From Aquamicrobium sp. LC103 (GTDB lineage: Bacteria > Pseudomonadota > Alphaproteobacteria > Rhizobiales > Rhizobiaceae), in NCBI RefSeq assembly GCF_001014615.2, contig NZ_LBCQ02000004.1, forward strand, positions 346,761-410,760: a stretch of 64,000 bases of DNA, in the 5' to 3' direction. Every line of letters starts with the position of its first letter. The first letter of the stretch is position 1. The notes below the pieces were generated by a model. That model had not been told where the DNA came from. It worked only from the letters and a program-made list of their open reading frames with translations, and ran no database searches. Below, piece after piece: positions 25,581-35,653 of this stretch. Both the position numbers and the translations under genes were made by a program.

Positions 25581-27855
25581 TTCTTACCTTTTCCGTCCTC
25601 TCTTCTGCCTTCGCCGTCGAAGGCCCGTTTGCCGATCCGGCATCGACCGCCGGAAGCACAATACGGATCATGGCCCCCCGGCCCTCGTGGAAATCGCCCG
25701 GTGCGTCGTGCAGTTCGAGCCGCCCGCCATGGTCTTCCACGATCTTCTTGACGATTGCGAGACCGAGGCCGGTGCCTTTTTCCCGCGTCGTCATATAGGG
25801 CTCGAGCAGACGTTGCCGATTTTCGCGCGGCAGGCCCTTGCCGTTGTCGATCACGTCCACGACGATCTGGCTGCCGGCGCGTCTGGCGCGCACCAGGATG
25901 GCGCCGGTCTGGCCGATTTCCCGCTCGGCGCCCTCGATGGCCTCGGCCGCGTTCTTGATGAGATTGCCGAAAGCCTGGCTGAGAAGCCTCGTGTCGAAGG
26001 TCCCCATCAGCGGCTTGTCGCCGAAATCGCGTATGAATTCGATGTCGCTGCGACTGACCTCGACGAGGAACGACGCTTCGCGAAGCGGGTCGCGCAGGTC
26101 GATCAACTGCATGTCGGGCTTCGGCATGCGCGCGAAGGCGGAGAACTCGTCGACCATGCGGCCGATATCGCCCACCTGGCGGATGATCGTCTCGGTGCAC
26201 TGGTCGAAGACCTCGCGATCTTCGGTGATGACCTTGCCGAAGCGGCGCCTGATGCGTTCCGCGGAAAGCTGGATCGGCGTCAGCGGGTTCTTGATCTCGT
26301 GCGCGATGCGGCGGGCGACGTCGGCCCAGGCCGAGGAGCGCTGAGCCTGAACGAGGTCGGTGATGTCGTCGATCGTCACGACATAGGACATGGGCTGGGA
26401 CTCGGACCTGCCCTCCTCCGTCGTGATCTGCACGTTGAAGGTGCGCTCCGCACCCGTGCGATAGAAGGTCGCCTGCTCGCGATAGACCGCCCGGCCGGAG
26501 CGGCGGCCGTTCTCGAATATGCGGCCGACATGCGGCAGCAGGTTGCCGAGATTCTGGCCGATGGAGCCATCGGCGCGGATCGCCAGCATCGCCTCGGCCG
26601 AACGGTTCACGATCGTGACCGTACCGTGGGCATCGACGCCGATGACGCCCGCGGTGACGCCGGCCAGGACGGCCTCGGAGAAACGCCGACGCTCGTCCAC
26701 CTGGTCCTTGGCGGTGATCAACTCGTTGCGCTGCGACTTGAGCTGCAGGATCATCTCGTTGAAAGTGTCGCCCAGCGAGGCGACATCGCCATCCGTCGGG
26801 CGCACCGGCACCGCGACGTCGAGATTTCCCGTCGCGACCTCGTCGGCCGCGCCGATCAATTGCCTGATCGGCCGGACGATACGGTCGGCGACCGCGATGC
26901 CCGTCCAGGCCGCGGCAAGAACGATGATCAGGGTAACGCTGAGATAGAGCAGCGCGAAGGCGACCTGCGTGGAGAGCCGGTTCTGCTCGAGCCCGCGATA
27001 TTCGTCGGTATTGGCGCGCACGATCTGGCGCGCCTTGATCACCTCGGGGTCGACGAGGCGTATCGTGTAGAGATAGGCGTCATCGATATCGCGCAGCTTG
27101 ATGATCGCGCCGACGATGTTGCGCAGCAAAGGCGGGATGAGGACGGGAAGCCCGTCCGACGCGGTGTGGACCGCTTCGATCGGCGGCGTCGGGATATCGA
27201 AATCCGCCTCGGTCTCGGCCTGCATGATGAAGGAGCCGTCGGAACGGATCAGCGCCGCGTGGGCGAGCGCCCGGCCCTTCGCCTGTTGCGACATCAGCGT
27301 GCGGAAGCCGGTGCGGTCGAGCCCGTAAAGCGCGCGGTTGGCGTCGAGCACGTAGGCCATCGACAGCGTCGTGTCCTGCAGGTTGCGGGCATTCTCATTG
27401 ACATAGGCTTCCGCGATCGACAGCGAGGAGCTGATGATCACCTTGGTGCGCAACTCGAACCAGCGGTCCAGACCGAGATCGAGGGTGACCGCCGCGACGA
27501 TCGCGACGAGAATCGCGGGAATGGCCGCCACCAGCGAGAACATGGTGACGATGCGTACATGAAGCCTGGAGGCAGCCCTGCCCCGCCGCCTGGCCATGTA
27601 GATGCGGTGCGCCTCGCGGATGATCAGCGCGAGCAGAAGCAGGATGAAGGCGGCGTTGATGCCGATCAGCGTGTTGGTGGTCGTCAGGTCCGGCGTGATC
27701 GGCGTGAGGCCGAGAAGCACCGCGAAGGAAAGCGCCGAGGCGATCAGCGCGCCGATGACCGCGACGATACCCGGCAGCGCCATGAGGCGGCGTGCTTCCG
27801 GGGGATTCCCCTCGGGAAGCGCCGACGCGGGCATGGCGTGGGTGTGTAACGTCAT
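25570..27855 (-). CDS. ntrY: Sensor histidine kinase NtrY
   Basis: A 761-residue membrane kinase. The N-terminal third has several TM segments (IVAVIGALIASALSFAVLLG, LIGINAAFILLLLALII, VTMFSLVAAIPAILVAIVAA), a large periplasmic loop and another TM near residue 300. HAMP (RIVRPIRQLIGAADEVATGN), a PAS-like domain, the HisKA H-box in [20 protein letters not shown] and a HATPase domain (GNLIKNAAEAIEG, DNGKGLP, GTGLGLAIVKKI) follow. It phosphorylates NtrX. Overlap with ntrX couples the pair. A 104-bp gap separates it from ntrC and holds a perfect dyad. Confidence 0.96.
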   Translation of the reverse strand: MTLHTHAMPASALPEGNPPEARRLMALPGIVAVIGALIASALSFAVLLGLTPITPDLTTTNTLIGINAAFILLLLALIIREAHRIYMARRRGRAASRLHVRIVTMFSLVAAIPAILVAIVAAVTLDLGLDRWFELRTKVIISSSLSIAEAYVNENARNLQDTTLSMAYVLDANRALYGLDRTGFRTLMSQQAKGRALAHAALIRSDGSFIMQAETEADFDIPTPPIEAVHTASDGLPVLIPPLLRNIVGAIIKLRDIDDAYLYTIRLVDPEVIKARQIVRANTDEYRGLEQNRLSTQVAFALLYLSVTLIIVLAAAWTGIAVADRIVRPIRQLIGAADEVATGNLDVAVPVRPTDGDVASLGDTFNEMILQLKSQRNELITAKDQVDERRRFSEAVLAGVTAGVIGVDAHGTVTIVNRSAEAMLAIRADGSIGQNLGNLLPHVGRIFENGRRSGRAVYREQATFYRTGAERTFNVQITTEEGRSESQPMSYVVTIDDITDLVQAQRSSAWADVARRIAHEIKNPLTPIQLSAERIRRRFGKVITEDREVFDQCTETIIRQVGDIGRMVDEFSAFARMPKPDMQLIDLRDPLREASFLVEVSRSDIEFIRDFGDKPLMGTFDTRLLSQAFGNLIKNAAEAIEGAEREIGQTGAILVRARRAGSQIVVDVIDNGKGLPRENRQRLLEPYMTTREKGTGLGLAIVKKIVEDHGGRLELHDAPGDFHEGRGAMIRIVLPAVDAGSANGPSTAKAEERTEKVRNGV

Positions 27856-27879
27856 CGGGTCAAATCAGCCTTCGGTCGC

Positions 27880-27901
27880 GTTGCATGTATGCAACACATT
27901 G
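27880..27901. promoter_or_regulatory. Dyad GTTGCAT-GT-ATGCAAC in the ntrY promoter region
   Basis: A perfect 7-bp inverted repeat with a 2-nt centre at 27880-27895, about 25 bp upstream of the ntrY ATG, overlapped by CAA-N4-TTG at 27892-27901, the form of motif reported for NtrX. Autoregulation is a possibility, not shown. Confidence 0.4.
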
Positions 27902-27959
27902 TGGCGATTGTGCAACAAGCTCAATCGTCCCGCCGGCCTCCTTGAGACGGCGTTTAAGG

Positions 27960-29414
27960 CTACTTCGAGGCGCGGTAGACGTTAACCCCAAGTTCGCGGA
28001 TTTTCTTGCGAAGCGTATTGCGGTTGAGCCCCAGAAGCTCGGCCGCCTTGATCTGGTTGCCGCGCGTCGCGGTCATCGACGCCAGCACCAGCGGATATTC
28101 CACCTCCGCCAGGATCCGCTGATAGAGGCCGGGAGGCGGCAGTTCGCCGCCGAAGCCGGTGAAATAGCGCTGAAGGTAATGCTCCACCGCCTGGCCGATC
28201 GACAGATCGTCGGGGAGGATCGACGGCCCCTGCGCCGACGGCGGCGTCGCGCCGGTGCGCAATTCCGCCTCGATGATCTCCGAGGAGATTTCGTCCTGGG
28301 GATAGAGCGCGGCGAGCCGGCGAATGAGGTTTTCCAGCTCGCGCACATTGCCCGGCCAGGAATAGCGCTTCATCAGTTCGATGCCGTTCGGCGAGATGCG
28401 CTTGGCCTGCAGGCCCTCCTTCTCGCCCTGCTTGAAGAAATGCCGCACGAGGTCCGGCACGTCCTCGGAGCGCTCGCGCAACGCTGGAAGCCGCAGCGGA
28501 ACGACGTTGAGGCGGTAGAACAAATCCTCGCGGAAGAGCCCCTGGTTGATCAGCGTGCGCAGGTCCTTGTTGGTCGCGGCGACGATGCGCACGTCCGTGC
28601 GGATCGGCGTACGTCCGCCGACCGTGGTGTATTCGCCCTGCTGAAGCACGCGCAGCAGCCGCGTCTGCGCCTCCATCGGCATGTCGCCGATCTCGTCGAG
28701 AAAGAGCGTGCCGCCCTCGGCCTGCTCGAAACGGCCGGTGGAACGGTTCTGCGCGCCTGTGAAGGCGCCCTTCTCATGGCCGAAAAGCTCCGATTCGATG
28801 AGATCGCGCGGAATGGCGGCCATATTGATCGCAACGAAAGGACCGCCGCGGCGGCGGCCGTATTCGTGCAGCGCCCGGGCGACGAGTTCCTTGCCGGTCC
28901 CGGATTCGCCGGTGATCATCACCGTCAGGTCCGTCTGCATCATCCGCGCCAGCATCCGGTAGATGTCCTGCATGGCGGGCGAACGCCCGACCAGCGGCAT
29001 GTGGTCCGGCTGATCCTCGGCGCGCAGCTCCGGCGAATGCCGCTTCGGCTCGGAGAGCGCGCGGTTGACGATCGTCAGAAGCTCGGTGAGATCGAAAGGC
29101 TTGGGCAGATATTCGTAGGCGCCGGTCTCCGAGGCGCGGATCGCGGTCATGAACGTGTTCTGCGCGCTCATCACGATGACCGGCAGGTCCGGCCGCGCCT
29201 TCTTGATGCGCGGCAGCATGTCGAAGGCGTTCTCGTCCGGCATCACCACGTCGGTGATGACGAGGTCGCCCTCGCCAGAGGAAACCCAGCGCCACAACGT
29301 CGAGGCGTTGGAAGTCACGCGCACCTCGTGCCCGACGCGCGACAGCGCCTGGTTGAGCACCGTCCTGATGGCCGCATCGTCATCCGCGACGAGGATGTTT
29401 CCGCGCATGCTCAT
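27960..29414 (-). CDS. ntrC: Nitrogen regulation response regulator NtrC
   Basis: A 484-residue sigma54 activator: a receiver with phospho-acceptor Asp55 ([12 protein letters not shown]), an AAA+ domain with [18 protein letters not shown] and the sigma54-contacting GAFTGA in [13 protein letters not shown], and a C-terminal Fis HTH ([20 protein letters not shown]). Phosphorylated by NtrB under nitrogen limitation, it turns on glnA, amtB and related genes. Its start overlaps the ntrB stop by 4 nt. Seeing GAFTGA here and its absence in NtrX separates the two paralogues. Confidence 0.97.
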   Translation of the reverse strand: MSMRGNILVADDDAAIRTVLNQALSRVGHEVRVTSNASTLWRWVSSGEGDLVITDVVMPDENAFDMLPRIKKARPDLPVIVMSAQNTFMTAIRASETGAYEYLPKPFDLTELLTIVNRALSEPKRHSPELRAEDQPDHMPLVGRSPAMQDIYRMLARMMQTDLTVMITGESGTGKELVARALHEYGRRRGGPFVAINMAAIPRDLIESELFGHEKGAFTGAQNRSTGRFEQAEGGTLFLDEIGDMPMEAQTRLLRVLQQGEYTTVGGRTPIRTDVRIVAATNKDLRTLINQGLFREDLFYRLNVVPLRLPALRERSEDVPDLVRHFFKQGEKEGLQAKRISPNGIELMKRYSWPGNVRELENLIRRLAALYPQDEISSEIIEAELRTGATPPSAQGPSILPDDLSIGQAVEHYLQRYFTGFGGELPPPGLYQRILAEVEYPLVLASMTATRGNQIKAAELLGLNRNTLRKKIRELGVNVYRASK

Positions 29415-30538
29415 GCCATACGTCCTTCCTGATAGATATCTTCATATCCGCGCGGCTCCCGCCAGGTCGGCATCAGGATCCTGAAGACCGTGCCCCGCGC
29501 GGAGGAATCGCATTCGATCACGCCGCCATGCTCGCCGACGATCTTCGCCACCAGGGCCAGCCCCAGGCCGGAGCCGTTCGGCTTCGTCGTGATGAACGGG
29601 TCGAACAGGATCGGCAGAATGTCGTTGGGCACGCCCGGGCCGTTGTCGTGGACGCAGAATTCGAGCGGCAGCGAGACGCGATCCTGGGTTCCGGGCACGG
29701 AGAGTCTGATGCCCGGCCGGAATGCGGTCGAAAGCGTGATCTCGCCGCCGGGCTCGTTGCCGAGCGCCTCGGCGGCGTTCTTGACGAGGTTCAAGAACAC
29801 CTGGACGAGCTGGTCGCGATTCGCGTAAACCGGAGGAAGAGATGGATCATAGTCCTCCATTACCTTGATTTTGCTTGCAAAACCGTTCTTGGCGATTGCC
29901 TTCACATGGTCGAGGACGACGTGAATGTTGACGGGCTGGCGCTCGATCGGCCGCTCGTCCGAAAACACCTCCATTCGGTCGACGAGGGAGACGATGCGGT
30001 CGGTCTCGTCGGTGATCAGCCGGGTGAGCGCGCGATCCTCGTCCGAAACGACGCTTTCGAGAAGTTGCGCGGCGCCGCGGATGCCGGAGAGCGGGTTCTT
30101 GATTTCGTGGGCAAGCATCGCCGCAAGCCCGGTGACGGAGCGCGCCGCGCCGCGATGCGTCATCTGGCGATCGATCTTGTCGGCCATCGAGCGCTCCTGG
30201 AACATCACCACGACCGAGCCCGGCAGTTCGGGCGCCGGCGCGACATAGAGATCGACGATCTTCTCCGCGCCGAGCCGCGGCGACGAGATGTCGACGCGAT
30301 ATTCGTTGAACGGCGCGCGGCGCTCCCGCACCTGCTCGACCAGGGCCAGAAGCGGGCTGCCGAAGGGGACGAAGCGCTCGAGCGTATAGTGCGAGAGCAT
30401 GGCGGCGCTGGAGCGGAAGAAATCCTCCGCGTCGGCATTGGCGAAGGTGATGTTGCCATCCGGCCCGACCATGATGACCGGATGGCGGATGGTGTTGAGG
30501 ACGATGCTGGCTGCATCCGCATTGGTGGGGGTGTTCAT
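29411..30538 (-). CDS. ntrB: Nitrogen regulation sensor kinase NtrB
   Basis: A 375-residue cytoplasmic kinase without TM segments. It has an N-terminal PAS domain ([20 protein letters not shown]), HisKA with [19 protein letters not shown], and HATPase motifs [18 protein letters not shown] and [13 protein letters not shown]. It phosphorylates and dephosphorylates NtrC under control of PII. It overlaps dusB upstream and ntrC downstream by 4 nt each, so the three are one tightly coupled operon, the classic nifR3-ntrB-ntrC arrangement. Confidence 0.97.
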   Translation of the reverse strand: MNTPTNADAASIVLNTIRHPVIMVGPDGNITFANADAEDFFRSSAAMLSHYTLERFVPFGSPLLALVEQVRERRAPFNEYRVDISSPRLGAEKIVDLYVAPAPELPGSVVVMFQERSMADKIDRQMTHRGAARSVTGLAAMLAHEIKNPLSGIRGAAQLLESVVSDEDRALTRLITDETDRIVSLVDRMEVFSDERPIERQPVNIHVVLDHVKAIAKNGFASKIKVMEDYDPSLPPVYANRDQLVQVFLNLVKNAAEALGNEPGGEITLSTAFRPGIRLSVPGTQDRVSLPLEFCVHDNGPGVPNDILPILFDPFITTKPNGSGLGLALVAKIVGEHGGVIECDSSARGTVFRILMPTWREPRGYEDIYQEGRMA

Positions 30539-31563
30539 GCGGCTTTCTTCGATTCGGGTTCCGTGAAGGCCGAGACCAGGACGCGCGCGAGCTCGCTCAT
30601 GACCTGCCGGTGATCGGTCGAGGTCATGATCAGCCGCCGCGCGTGGGCGTCGGCGGATGGCGCGTGGCGGTCTATGTACCAGCCGAGATGCTTGCGGGCC
30701 TGGCGCAGCCCGGATTCGATGCCGTAGAGGGCGAGCATGTCCTCGTAGTGCGAGGCGACATAGCCTGCGAGGCTCCGCCCGTCAGTGGGGACGCCGGGCG
30801 CGCTCTTGCCAGCGGCCTCGGCGGCGATCGCGCCGGCAAGCCAGGGCGCACCGTAGTGCGCGCGCCCCACCATCACCGCGTCGGCGCCGGATTGGGAAAG
30901 GATTTCAACTGCTTCAGCAAGGTTTTGAACGTCGCCATTGGCGACGACGGGAATGGAAACGGCTTCCTTCACGCAGGCGATGGCGCGCCAATCCGCCCTG
31001 CCCTTGTAGAACTGGCAGCGTGTGCGGCCGTGCACCGTCACCATGCGCACCCCGGCCTGCTCCGCGCGCCGGGCGATCAGCGGGGCGTTGAGCGCATCCT
31101 CGTCCCAGCCGAGGCGCATCTTCACCGTGACCGGTACGTCGACGGCCTCGACCACGGCCTCGATCAGCGAAAGCGCGTGGTCAGGATCGCGCATCAGCGC
31201 GGAGCCGCAATAGCCGCCCGTCACCTTCTTGGCCGGGCACCCCATATTGATGTCGATGACGTCCGCGCCCTCGCTCGCTGCGATTCTCGCCCCTTCCGCC
31301 ATCCATTGCGCCTCGCGGCCGGCAAGCTGAACGACATGGACCGGCACGTCCGGCCGGCGGATGCGACGCGCCGATTCCTGTTTGCCCTTGGCCAGTTCGC
31401 AGCTCGCCACCATTTCGGACACGACGAGTCCCGCGCCATGCCCGATCGCGCGGCGGCGAAAAGGCTCGTCGCTTATTCCGGACATCGGCGCTAGAAAGAG
31501 GCGATTGCCTATCCTGTTTCGACCGAGGTCGAACGGTTCGAGCAAATCCGCGGGAGAAGGCAT
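30535..31563 (-). CDS. dusB: tRNA-dihydrouridine synthase DusB (NifR3)
   Basis: A 342-residue FMN enzyme: [20 protein letters not shown], the catalytic Cys in [33 protein letters not shown] and [10 protein letters not shown], then a C-terminal helical domain. It reduces uridines in the tRNA D-loop. The ATG at 31563 is preferred to a TTG two codons upstream. It is the first gene of the dusB-ntrB-ntrC operon, so its promoter must lie in the 167-bp gap shared with ispDF. Confidence 0.95.
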   Translation of the reverse strand: MPSPADLLEPFDLGRNRIGNRLFLAPMSGISDEPFRRRAIGHGAGLVVSEMVASCELAKGKQESARRIRRPDVPVHVVQLAGREAQWMAEGARIAASEGADVIDINMGCPAKKVTGGYCGSALMRDPDHALSLIEAVVEAVDVPVTVKMRLGWDEDALNAPLIARRAEQAGVRMVTVHGRTRCQFYKGRADWRAIACVKEAVSIPVVANGDVQNLAEAVEILSQSGADAVMVGRAHYGAPWLAGAIAAEAAGKSAPGVPTDGRSLAGYVASHYEDMLALYGIESGLRQARKHLGWYIDRHAPSADAHARRLIMTSTDHRQVMSELARVLVSAFTEPESKKAA

Positions 31564-31730
31564 GCACAAAAACCAAGCAAAAAGGCCAATTGCCTAATAG
31601 CTAACCAGTTTTTTCCCATTGTGCAACTGCGAAATAGGCAAAAGCCATGGGCGAAAGGGAATTGCTCTGGCCTTTTGCAGGGCGGGTCACTAATCGTCTT
31701 TTCAGCATGAAATCAAGGCGCCGCACGGTA

Positions 31731-32933
31731 ATGAAGAACGGAAAGATAGGCGTGGTTCTGGTTGCGGCCGGGCGCGGCGAACGGGCCGGCCAATCGATCG
31801 AGGGGCCGAAACAATATCGCCTGCTTGGAAGCGAACCCGTCATCCGCCACACATTGCGGGCTTTTCTCGGCCATCCGGCGATTGCCAGTGTAGCCGTGGC
31901 GATCCATCCGCAGGACGAAGACCTCTTCTCGAGCGCAGCCGGCGAATTCGCCTCGAAGGTGATTGTCGTTTACGGCGGCGCGACGCGCCAGGCATCGACG
32001 CGCCTCGCGCTGCTCGCATTGCGAGACGAGGAACTCGATGCCGTGCTCATCCACGACGCGGTCCGGCCCTTCGTGGAAGCGGCCCTCATCGACCGTGTGG
32101 TCGAGGGTGTCGAGCCGGAGCGGGGCAGCCTCCCCGCCCTGCCCGTTTCGGACACGCTGAAGCGCGCCGGCGAGGCGAAGCTGGTGACGGAGACGGTGCC
32201 GCGGGCCGGCCTCTACGCCGCGCAGACGCCGCAAGGCTTTCCCTTCGCGCCGATCCTGGAGGCGCACGAGCGCGCCCATGCGGCCGGAAGGCAGGATTTC
32301 ACCGACGACGCCGCGATCGCCGAATGGGCGGGTATCCCCGTGCGCATCGTCGAAGGAGCGGCGGACAACGTCAAGCTCACATGGGCCAGGGACATCGAGA
32401 TCGCGAAGGCACGCATGATCACCCAGACCGCTTTCTTTCCGGACGTGCGAACCGGCAATGGCTATGACGTCCACAGCTTCGAGGAAGGCAGTCACGTGAC
32501 GCTGTGCGGGGTGGAAATCCCTCACGACAAGCGCCTCTCAGGCCATTCCGACGCCGATGTCGGATTGCATGCACTGACCGACGCGCTGCTGGCCACCTGC
32601 GGAGCAGGCGATATCGGCACCCATTTCCCGCCCTCGGACATGCGCTGGAAAGGAGCCGCCTCGAAAATCTTCGTCGCCGAGGCTGTTCGTATCGTGAGGG
32701 AACGCGGCGGACGGATCGCAAACGCCGATGTCACGTTGATCTGCGAGGCGCCCCGCATCGGCCCGCATCGTGAGGCGATGACGGCCGCGCTCTGCGGCAT
32801 GCTCGGCATTTCCGCCGACAGGGTGTCGGTGAAGGCCACGACCAACGAGAAGCTGGGCTTCGTAGGGCGCAAGGAAGGCATCGCGGCCATCGCCACGGCG
32901 ACCGTCGTCTATCCTGGAGGATTGCCGGAATGA
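31731..32933 (+). CDS. ispDF: Bifunctional IspD/IspF (MEP isoprenoid pathway)
   Basis: A 400-residue fusion of two MEP-pathway enzymes. Residues about 1-230 are IspD ([41 protein letters not shown]), which makes CDP-methylerythritol. Residues about 240-400 are IspF ([14 protein letters not shown] with metal ligand [54 protein letters not shown]), which makes the cyclodiphosphate. Fusion is normal in alphaproteobacteria. ATG 31731 is chosen; ATG 31707 is possible. Its stop overlaps pncC by 4 nt. Confidence 0.95.
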   Translation: MKNGKIGVVLVAAGRGERAGQSIEGPKQYRLLGSEPVIRHTLRAFLGHPAIASVAVAIHPQDEDLFSSAAGEFASKVIVVYGGATRQASTRLALLALRDEELDAVLIHDAVRPFVEAALIDRVVEGVEPERGSLPALPVSDTLKRAGEAKLVTETVPRAGLYAAQTPQGFPFAPILEAHERAHAAGRQDFTDDAAIAEWAGIPVRIVEGAADNVKLTWARDIEIAKARMITQTAFFPDVRTGNGYDVHSFEEGSHVTLCGVEIPHDKRLSGHSDADVGLHALTDALLATCGAGDIGTHFPPSDMRWKGAASKIFVAEAVRIVRERGGRIANADVTLICEAPRIGPHREAMTAALCGMLGISADRVSVKATTNEKLGFVGRKEGIAAIATATVVYPGGLPE

Positions 32934-33415
32934 CGACAGACATCTCGCGCGAGGTTTTCGAAACCTATCTCGCCCGGAAGCTGATGCTCGCCACCGCCGA
33001 ATCCTGCACCGGCGGCATGGTCGCGGCCGCCGTTACCGATCACGCCGGCTCTTCCGCTGTGGTCGACCGCGGCTTCGTCACCTATTCCAACGAGGCCAAG
33101 ATGGACCTGCTCGGCGTGTCGAGCGCCACGCTCGCCGCCCATGGCGCCGTTTCGCGCGAAACGGCGCTGGAGATGGCCGAAGGCGCGCTCGCCCGCTCGT
33201 TGGCCGACGTCGCGGTTTCCATCACGGGGGTCGCAGGTCCCGGGGGCGGCTCGGCCGAAAAGCCGGTCGGCCTCGTCTGGTTCGCCATTGCGCGCCGCCA
33301 CCAGGCGCCGGAGGCTTTCGAGCAGCGTTTCGCCGACGAGGGACGCGCCGCCATCCGGCAAGGAGCGCGGGATTTCGCACTCACGCTCCTGCGTGACGCG
33401 GCAAAAGAGAGCTAA
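32930..33415 (+). CDS. pncC: Nicotinamide-nucleotide amidohydrolase (CinA C-terminal type)
   Basis: A 161-residue stand-alone CinA C-terminal domain. Conserved segments are [51 protein letters not shown] and [20 protein letters not shown]. PncC deamidates NMN in the pyridine nucleotide cycle. The start overlaps the ispDF stop (ATGA), so the two are co-translated; CinA's N-terminal domain is absent, as is usual for this shorter form. Confidence 0.93.
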   Translation: MTTDISREVFETYLARKLMLATAESCTGGMVAAAVTDHAGSSAVVDRGFVTYSNEAKMDLLGVSSATLAAHGAVSRETALEMAEGALARSLADVAVSITGVAGPGGGSAEKPVGLVWFAIARRHQAPEAFEQRFADEGRAAIRQGARDFALTLLRDAAKES

Positions 33416-33437
33416 AGGCCGCTCAGCAACGGATAAC

Positions 33438-33473
33438 TTACTTTTCAGGCTTGATGGGCTACAATGTAGCCCA
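33438..33473 (+). promoter_or_regulatory. Promoter and palindromic operator of the dinJ-yafQ pair
   Basis: A sigma70-like -35 (TTACTT, 33438-33443) and -10 (TACAAT, 33460-33465) are 16 bp apart. A perfect 19-bp dyad, TGGGCTAC-AAT-GTAGCCCA at 33455-33473, overlies the -10 box, where an antitoxin or antitoxin-toxin complex would repress. About 30 bp upstream of the antitoxin ATG. Confidence 0.6.
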
Positions 33474-33504
33474 CATATTGGCGTCAACAAAAGAGGAAAT
33501 CGCC

Positions 33505-33768
33505 ATGCCTGCCAACGCTGTTGTACGCGCTCGGATCGACGAGCGGATCAAGGAAGAAGCTGCTGCAATTTTGGAAGCGTCCGGCCTGACCGTCTCCGAC
33601 GCCTTTCGGATGATGCTTGTGCGCACCGTTGCGGACAAAGCGCTGCCGTTCGATCCGTTGGTGCCGAACGAGGAGACCGTCGAGGCTATGAAGGAGGCGC
33701 GCGCTGGCAAGCTGCGCCGCGTCAGTTCTGTCGCGGGTCTTCTGGACGAACTCAATGCGGGCGATTGA
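33505..33768 (+). CDS. RelB/DinJ-family antitoxin
   Basis: An 87-residue antitoxin. The N-terminal half, NAVVRARIDERIKEEAAAIL, LTVSDAFRMMLVRTV, is the ribbon-helix-helix DNA-binding domain of DinJ/RelB; the C-terminal half (ETVEAMKEARAGKLRRVSSV) is the toxin-wrapping region. AAGAGGA lies 7 nt before the ATG, which rules out an upstream start within the operator. The stop overlaps the toxin start by 14 nt. It should bind the palindrome at 33455. Its partner toxin appears frameshifted at the end, so the antitoxin may now be an orphan regulator. Confidence 0.92.
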   Translation: MPANAVVRARIDERIKEEAAAILEASGLTVSDAFRMMLVRTVADKALPFDPLVPNEETVEAMKEARAGKLRRVSSVAGLLDELNAGD

Positions 33769-34027
33769 ATGGACCAGTCGTTTCAAGAAAGATTACAAAC
33801 GCGAGAAAAAGGGACAGCATCGCACGACGCTGGATACGGAGCTGTCATCTGTCATTGCCCGTCTGGCGGCTGACGAACCGTTGCCGGCGAAATTCCGTGA
33901 TCACCCGCTGACCGGCGAGTGGGGCGATCACCGGGACTGTCATATCAGACCTGATCTGGTGCTAATCTACCGCAAATCCGACGCTGAAACGCTACAACTC
34001 GTCGACTTGGCTCGCACAGCGAACTGA
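33755..34027 (+). CDS. YafQ-family toxin with a frameshifted C-terminus
   Basis: A 90-residue RelE-fold mRNA interferase of the YafQ group. Catalytic residues in E. coli YafQ numbering are conserved: His50 in RDHPLTG, His63 and Asp67 in CHIRPD, followed by LVLIYRK. The expected end (usually RLGSHSELF, with the last catalytic His) is replaced by VDLARTAN. The missing end is present one frame over: from 34003 the bases read RLGSHSELSL and stop at 34035. A single missing base near 34001 therefore removes the final His. Either the toxin is a recent loss-of-function allele or this is a sequencing error. Confidence 0.85.
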   Translation: MRAIEWTSRFKKDYKREKKGQHRTTLDTELSSVIARLAADEPLPAKFRDHPLTGEWGDHRDCHIRPDLVLIYRKSDAETLQLVDLARTAN

Positions 34028-34038
34028 GTTTGTAAGAA

Positions 34039-34506
34039 TCAGAGTGCGTTTCGCCGCACTGGACCGAAGACGACGTCGGCGCGCTTCTCGAATGCTTCCG
34101 CGAACATGCGGAAGGCGCGGTCGAACATCGCCCCCATCAGCGCGCCCAGCATCCGGCTCTTGAACTCATAGTCGATGAAGAAGTGGATTTCGGTGCCGCC
34201 GTCATCGATCGGGTCGAAACGCCACTGATTCACCAGATATTTGAACGGCCCGTCGAGATATTTCACGTCGATGAGGCTTTCGGCCGGTTTCAAGACCACC
34301 TGGCTGGTGAAGGTCTCGCGGATCGCCTTGTAGCCGACGGTCATGTCGGCGACGAGAACGGTGATGCCGTCACGCTCGCGCCGCGAGCGCACGCTCAAAC
34401 CCTCGCACATGGGCAGGAATTGCGGATAGCTCTCCACGTCGGCGACGAGCGAGAACATCTCATCCGGCGAATGGGATACCTTTCGCGTGGTTTCGTGCTT
34501 GGGCAT
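34039..34506 (-). CDS. RatA/Coq10-family protein (START-like)
   Basis: A 155-residue START/polyketide-cyclase-fold protein. Conserved segments are HSPDEMFSLVADVESYPQFL, MCEGLSVRSR and HFFIDYEFKSRMLGALMGAMFD. In E. coli the family member RatA was reported to block 70S assembly; in alphaproteobacteria and mitochondria the Coq10 branch binds ubiquinone. The Coq10 role is more likely here. It lies directly downstream of lipA on the same strand (4-bp gap), a conserved rhizobial pair. Confidence 0.88.
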   Translation of the reverse strand: MPKHETTRKVSHSPDEMFSLVADVESYPQFLPMCEGLSVRSRRERDGITVLVADMTVGYKAIRETFTSQVVLKPAESLIDVKYLDGPFKYLVNQWRFDPIDDGGTEIHFFIDYEFKSRMLGALMGAMFDRAFRMFAEAFEKRADVVFGPVRRNAL

Positions 34507-34510
34507 CGGG

Positions 34511-35479
34511 TCAGGCGGACGCCTTCAGCTTCGCCTCGCGGGCGGCGCGCAGCTTGGCGAAGTCGTCGCCGGCATGGTGCGACGAACGCGTCAGCGGGCT
34601 CGACGCGACGACGAGGAATCCCTTGGTGTAGGCGACCGTCTCGTAGGATTTGAACTCCTCGGGCGTGACGAACTTCTTCACCGGATGATGCTTCTTCGTC
34701 GGCTGCAGATACTGGCCGATCGTCATGAAATCCACATTTGCCGAACGCAGGTCGTCCATGAGCTGGAGCACCTCGTTCCGCTCCTCGCCCAGGCCCACCA
34801 TGATGCCCGACTTGGTGAAGATCGACGGATCGAGCTCCTTGACGCGCTGGAGCAGCCGGATCGAGTGGAAATAGCGCGCGCCCGGACGCACGGTGAGATA
34901 ATTCGAGGGAACGGTCTCGAGATTGTGGTTGAAGACGTCGGGCCTGGCCGCGACCACGGTCTCGAGCGCGCCGTCCTTCCTCAGGAAGTCGGGCGTCAGG
35001 ATCTCGATCGTCGTTTCGGGCGAAGCCGCGCGGATCGCCAGGATCACGTCGACGAAATGCTGCGCGCCGCCATCGGCGAGGTCGTCGCGGTCGACGGAGG
35101 TGATGACGACGTGGTTGAGGCCCATCTGCTTCACCGCGCGGGCTACGTTCTCAGGCTCGTTCGGGTCGAGCGCGGTCGGAATGCCGGTCGCGACGTTGCA
35201 GAAGGCGCAGGCGCGCGTGCAAATCTCGCCCATGATCATGAAGGTGGCATGCTTCTTCTGCCAGCATTCGCCGATATTCGGGCAGCCGGCTTCCTCGCAG
35301 ACCGTGACGAGATTGTGCGATTTCACGATCTCGCGGGTCTCGAGATAGCCCTTCGAGGTAGGCGCCTTGACGCGGATCCATTCCGGCTTGCGCAGCACCT
35401 CCTGGTCGGGACGATGTGCTTTTTCCGGGTGGCGGACACGCGGCTTTGTCGAAACGGTATCAAGAACGGTGACCATCAC
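34511..35479 (-). CDS. lipA: Lipoyl synthase
   Basis: A 322-residue radical-SAM enzyme. The auxiliary cluster Cys are in [13 protein letters not shown] and the SAM cluster CxxxCxxC in [28 protein letters not shown] and [16 protein letters not shown] are family hallmarks, and RSSHHAGDD near the end carries the conserved Ser ligand. It inserts sulfur into octanoyl groups on E2 and other lipoyl domains. It lies beside lpdA and the pdh genes, which need lipoate. Confidence 0.96.
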   Translation of the reverse strand: MMVTVLDTVSTKPRVRHPEKAHRPDQEVLRKPEWIRVKAPTSKGYLETREIVKSHNLVTVCEEAGCPNIGECWQKKHATFMIMGEICTRACAFCNVATGIPTALDPNEPENVARAVKQMGLNHVVITSVDRDDLADGGAQHFVDVILAIRAASPETTIEILTPDFLRKDGALETVVAARPDVFNHNLETVPSNYLTVRPGARYFHSIRLLQRVKELDPSIFTKSGIMVGLGEERNEVLQLMDDLRSANVDFMTIGQYLQPTKKHHPVKKFVTPEEFKSYETVAYTKGFLVVASSPLTRSSHHAGDDFAKLRAAREAKLKASA

Positions 35480-35653
35480 AACTCCGCACGAGAATCTGGC
35501 CGGAGACCTTGAATCTCCTTTGCCGTGTTATAGTGATTGCGGCACTCGAATGTAAGGCCGCCACCGCGAATGGCGGTCTTGCAAAAACGCATTCTCCCGC
35601 GCCTGTCCGGGCCCGTCCTTGCATGTATGAGCTGAGATTCGGCATCGAGGACT

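Noticed and set aside
25519..27849. 776-residue plus-strand frame opposite ntrY
   Set aside because: Antisense shadow; no recognisable domains and ntrY fills the other strand.
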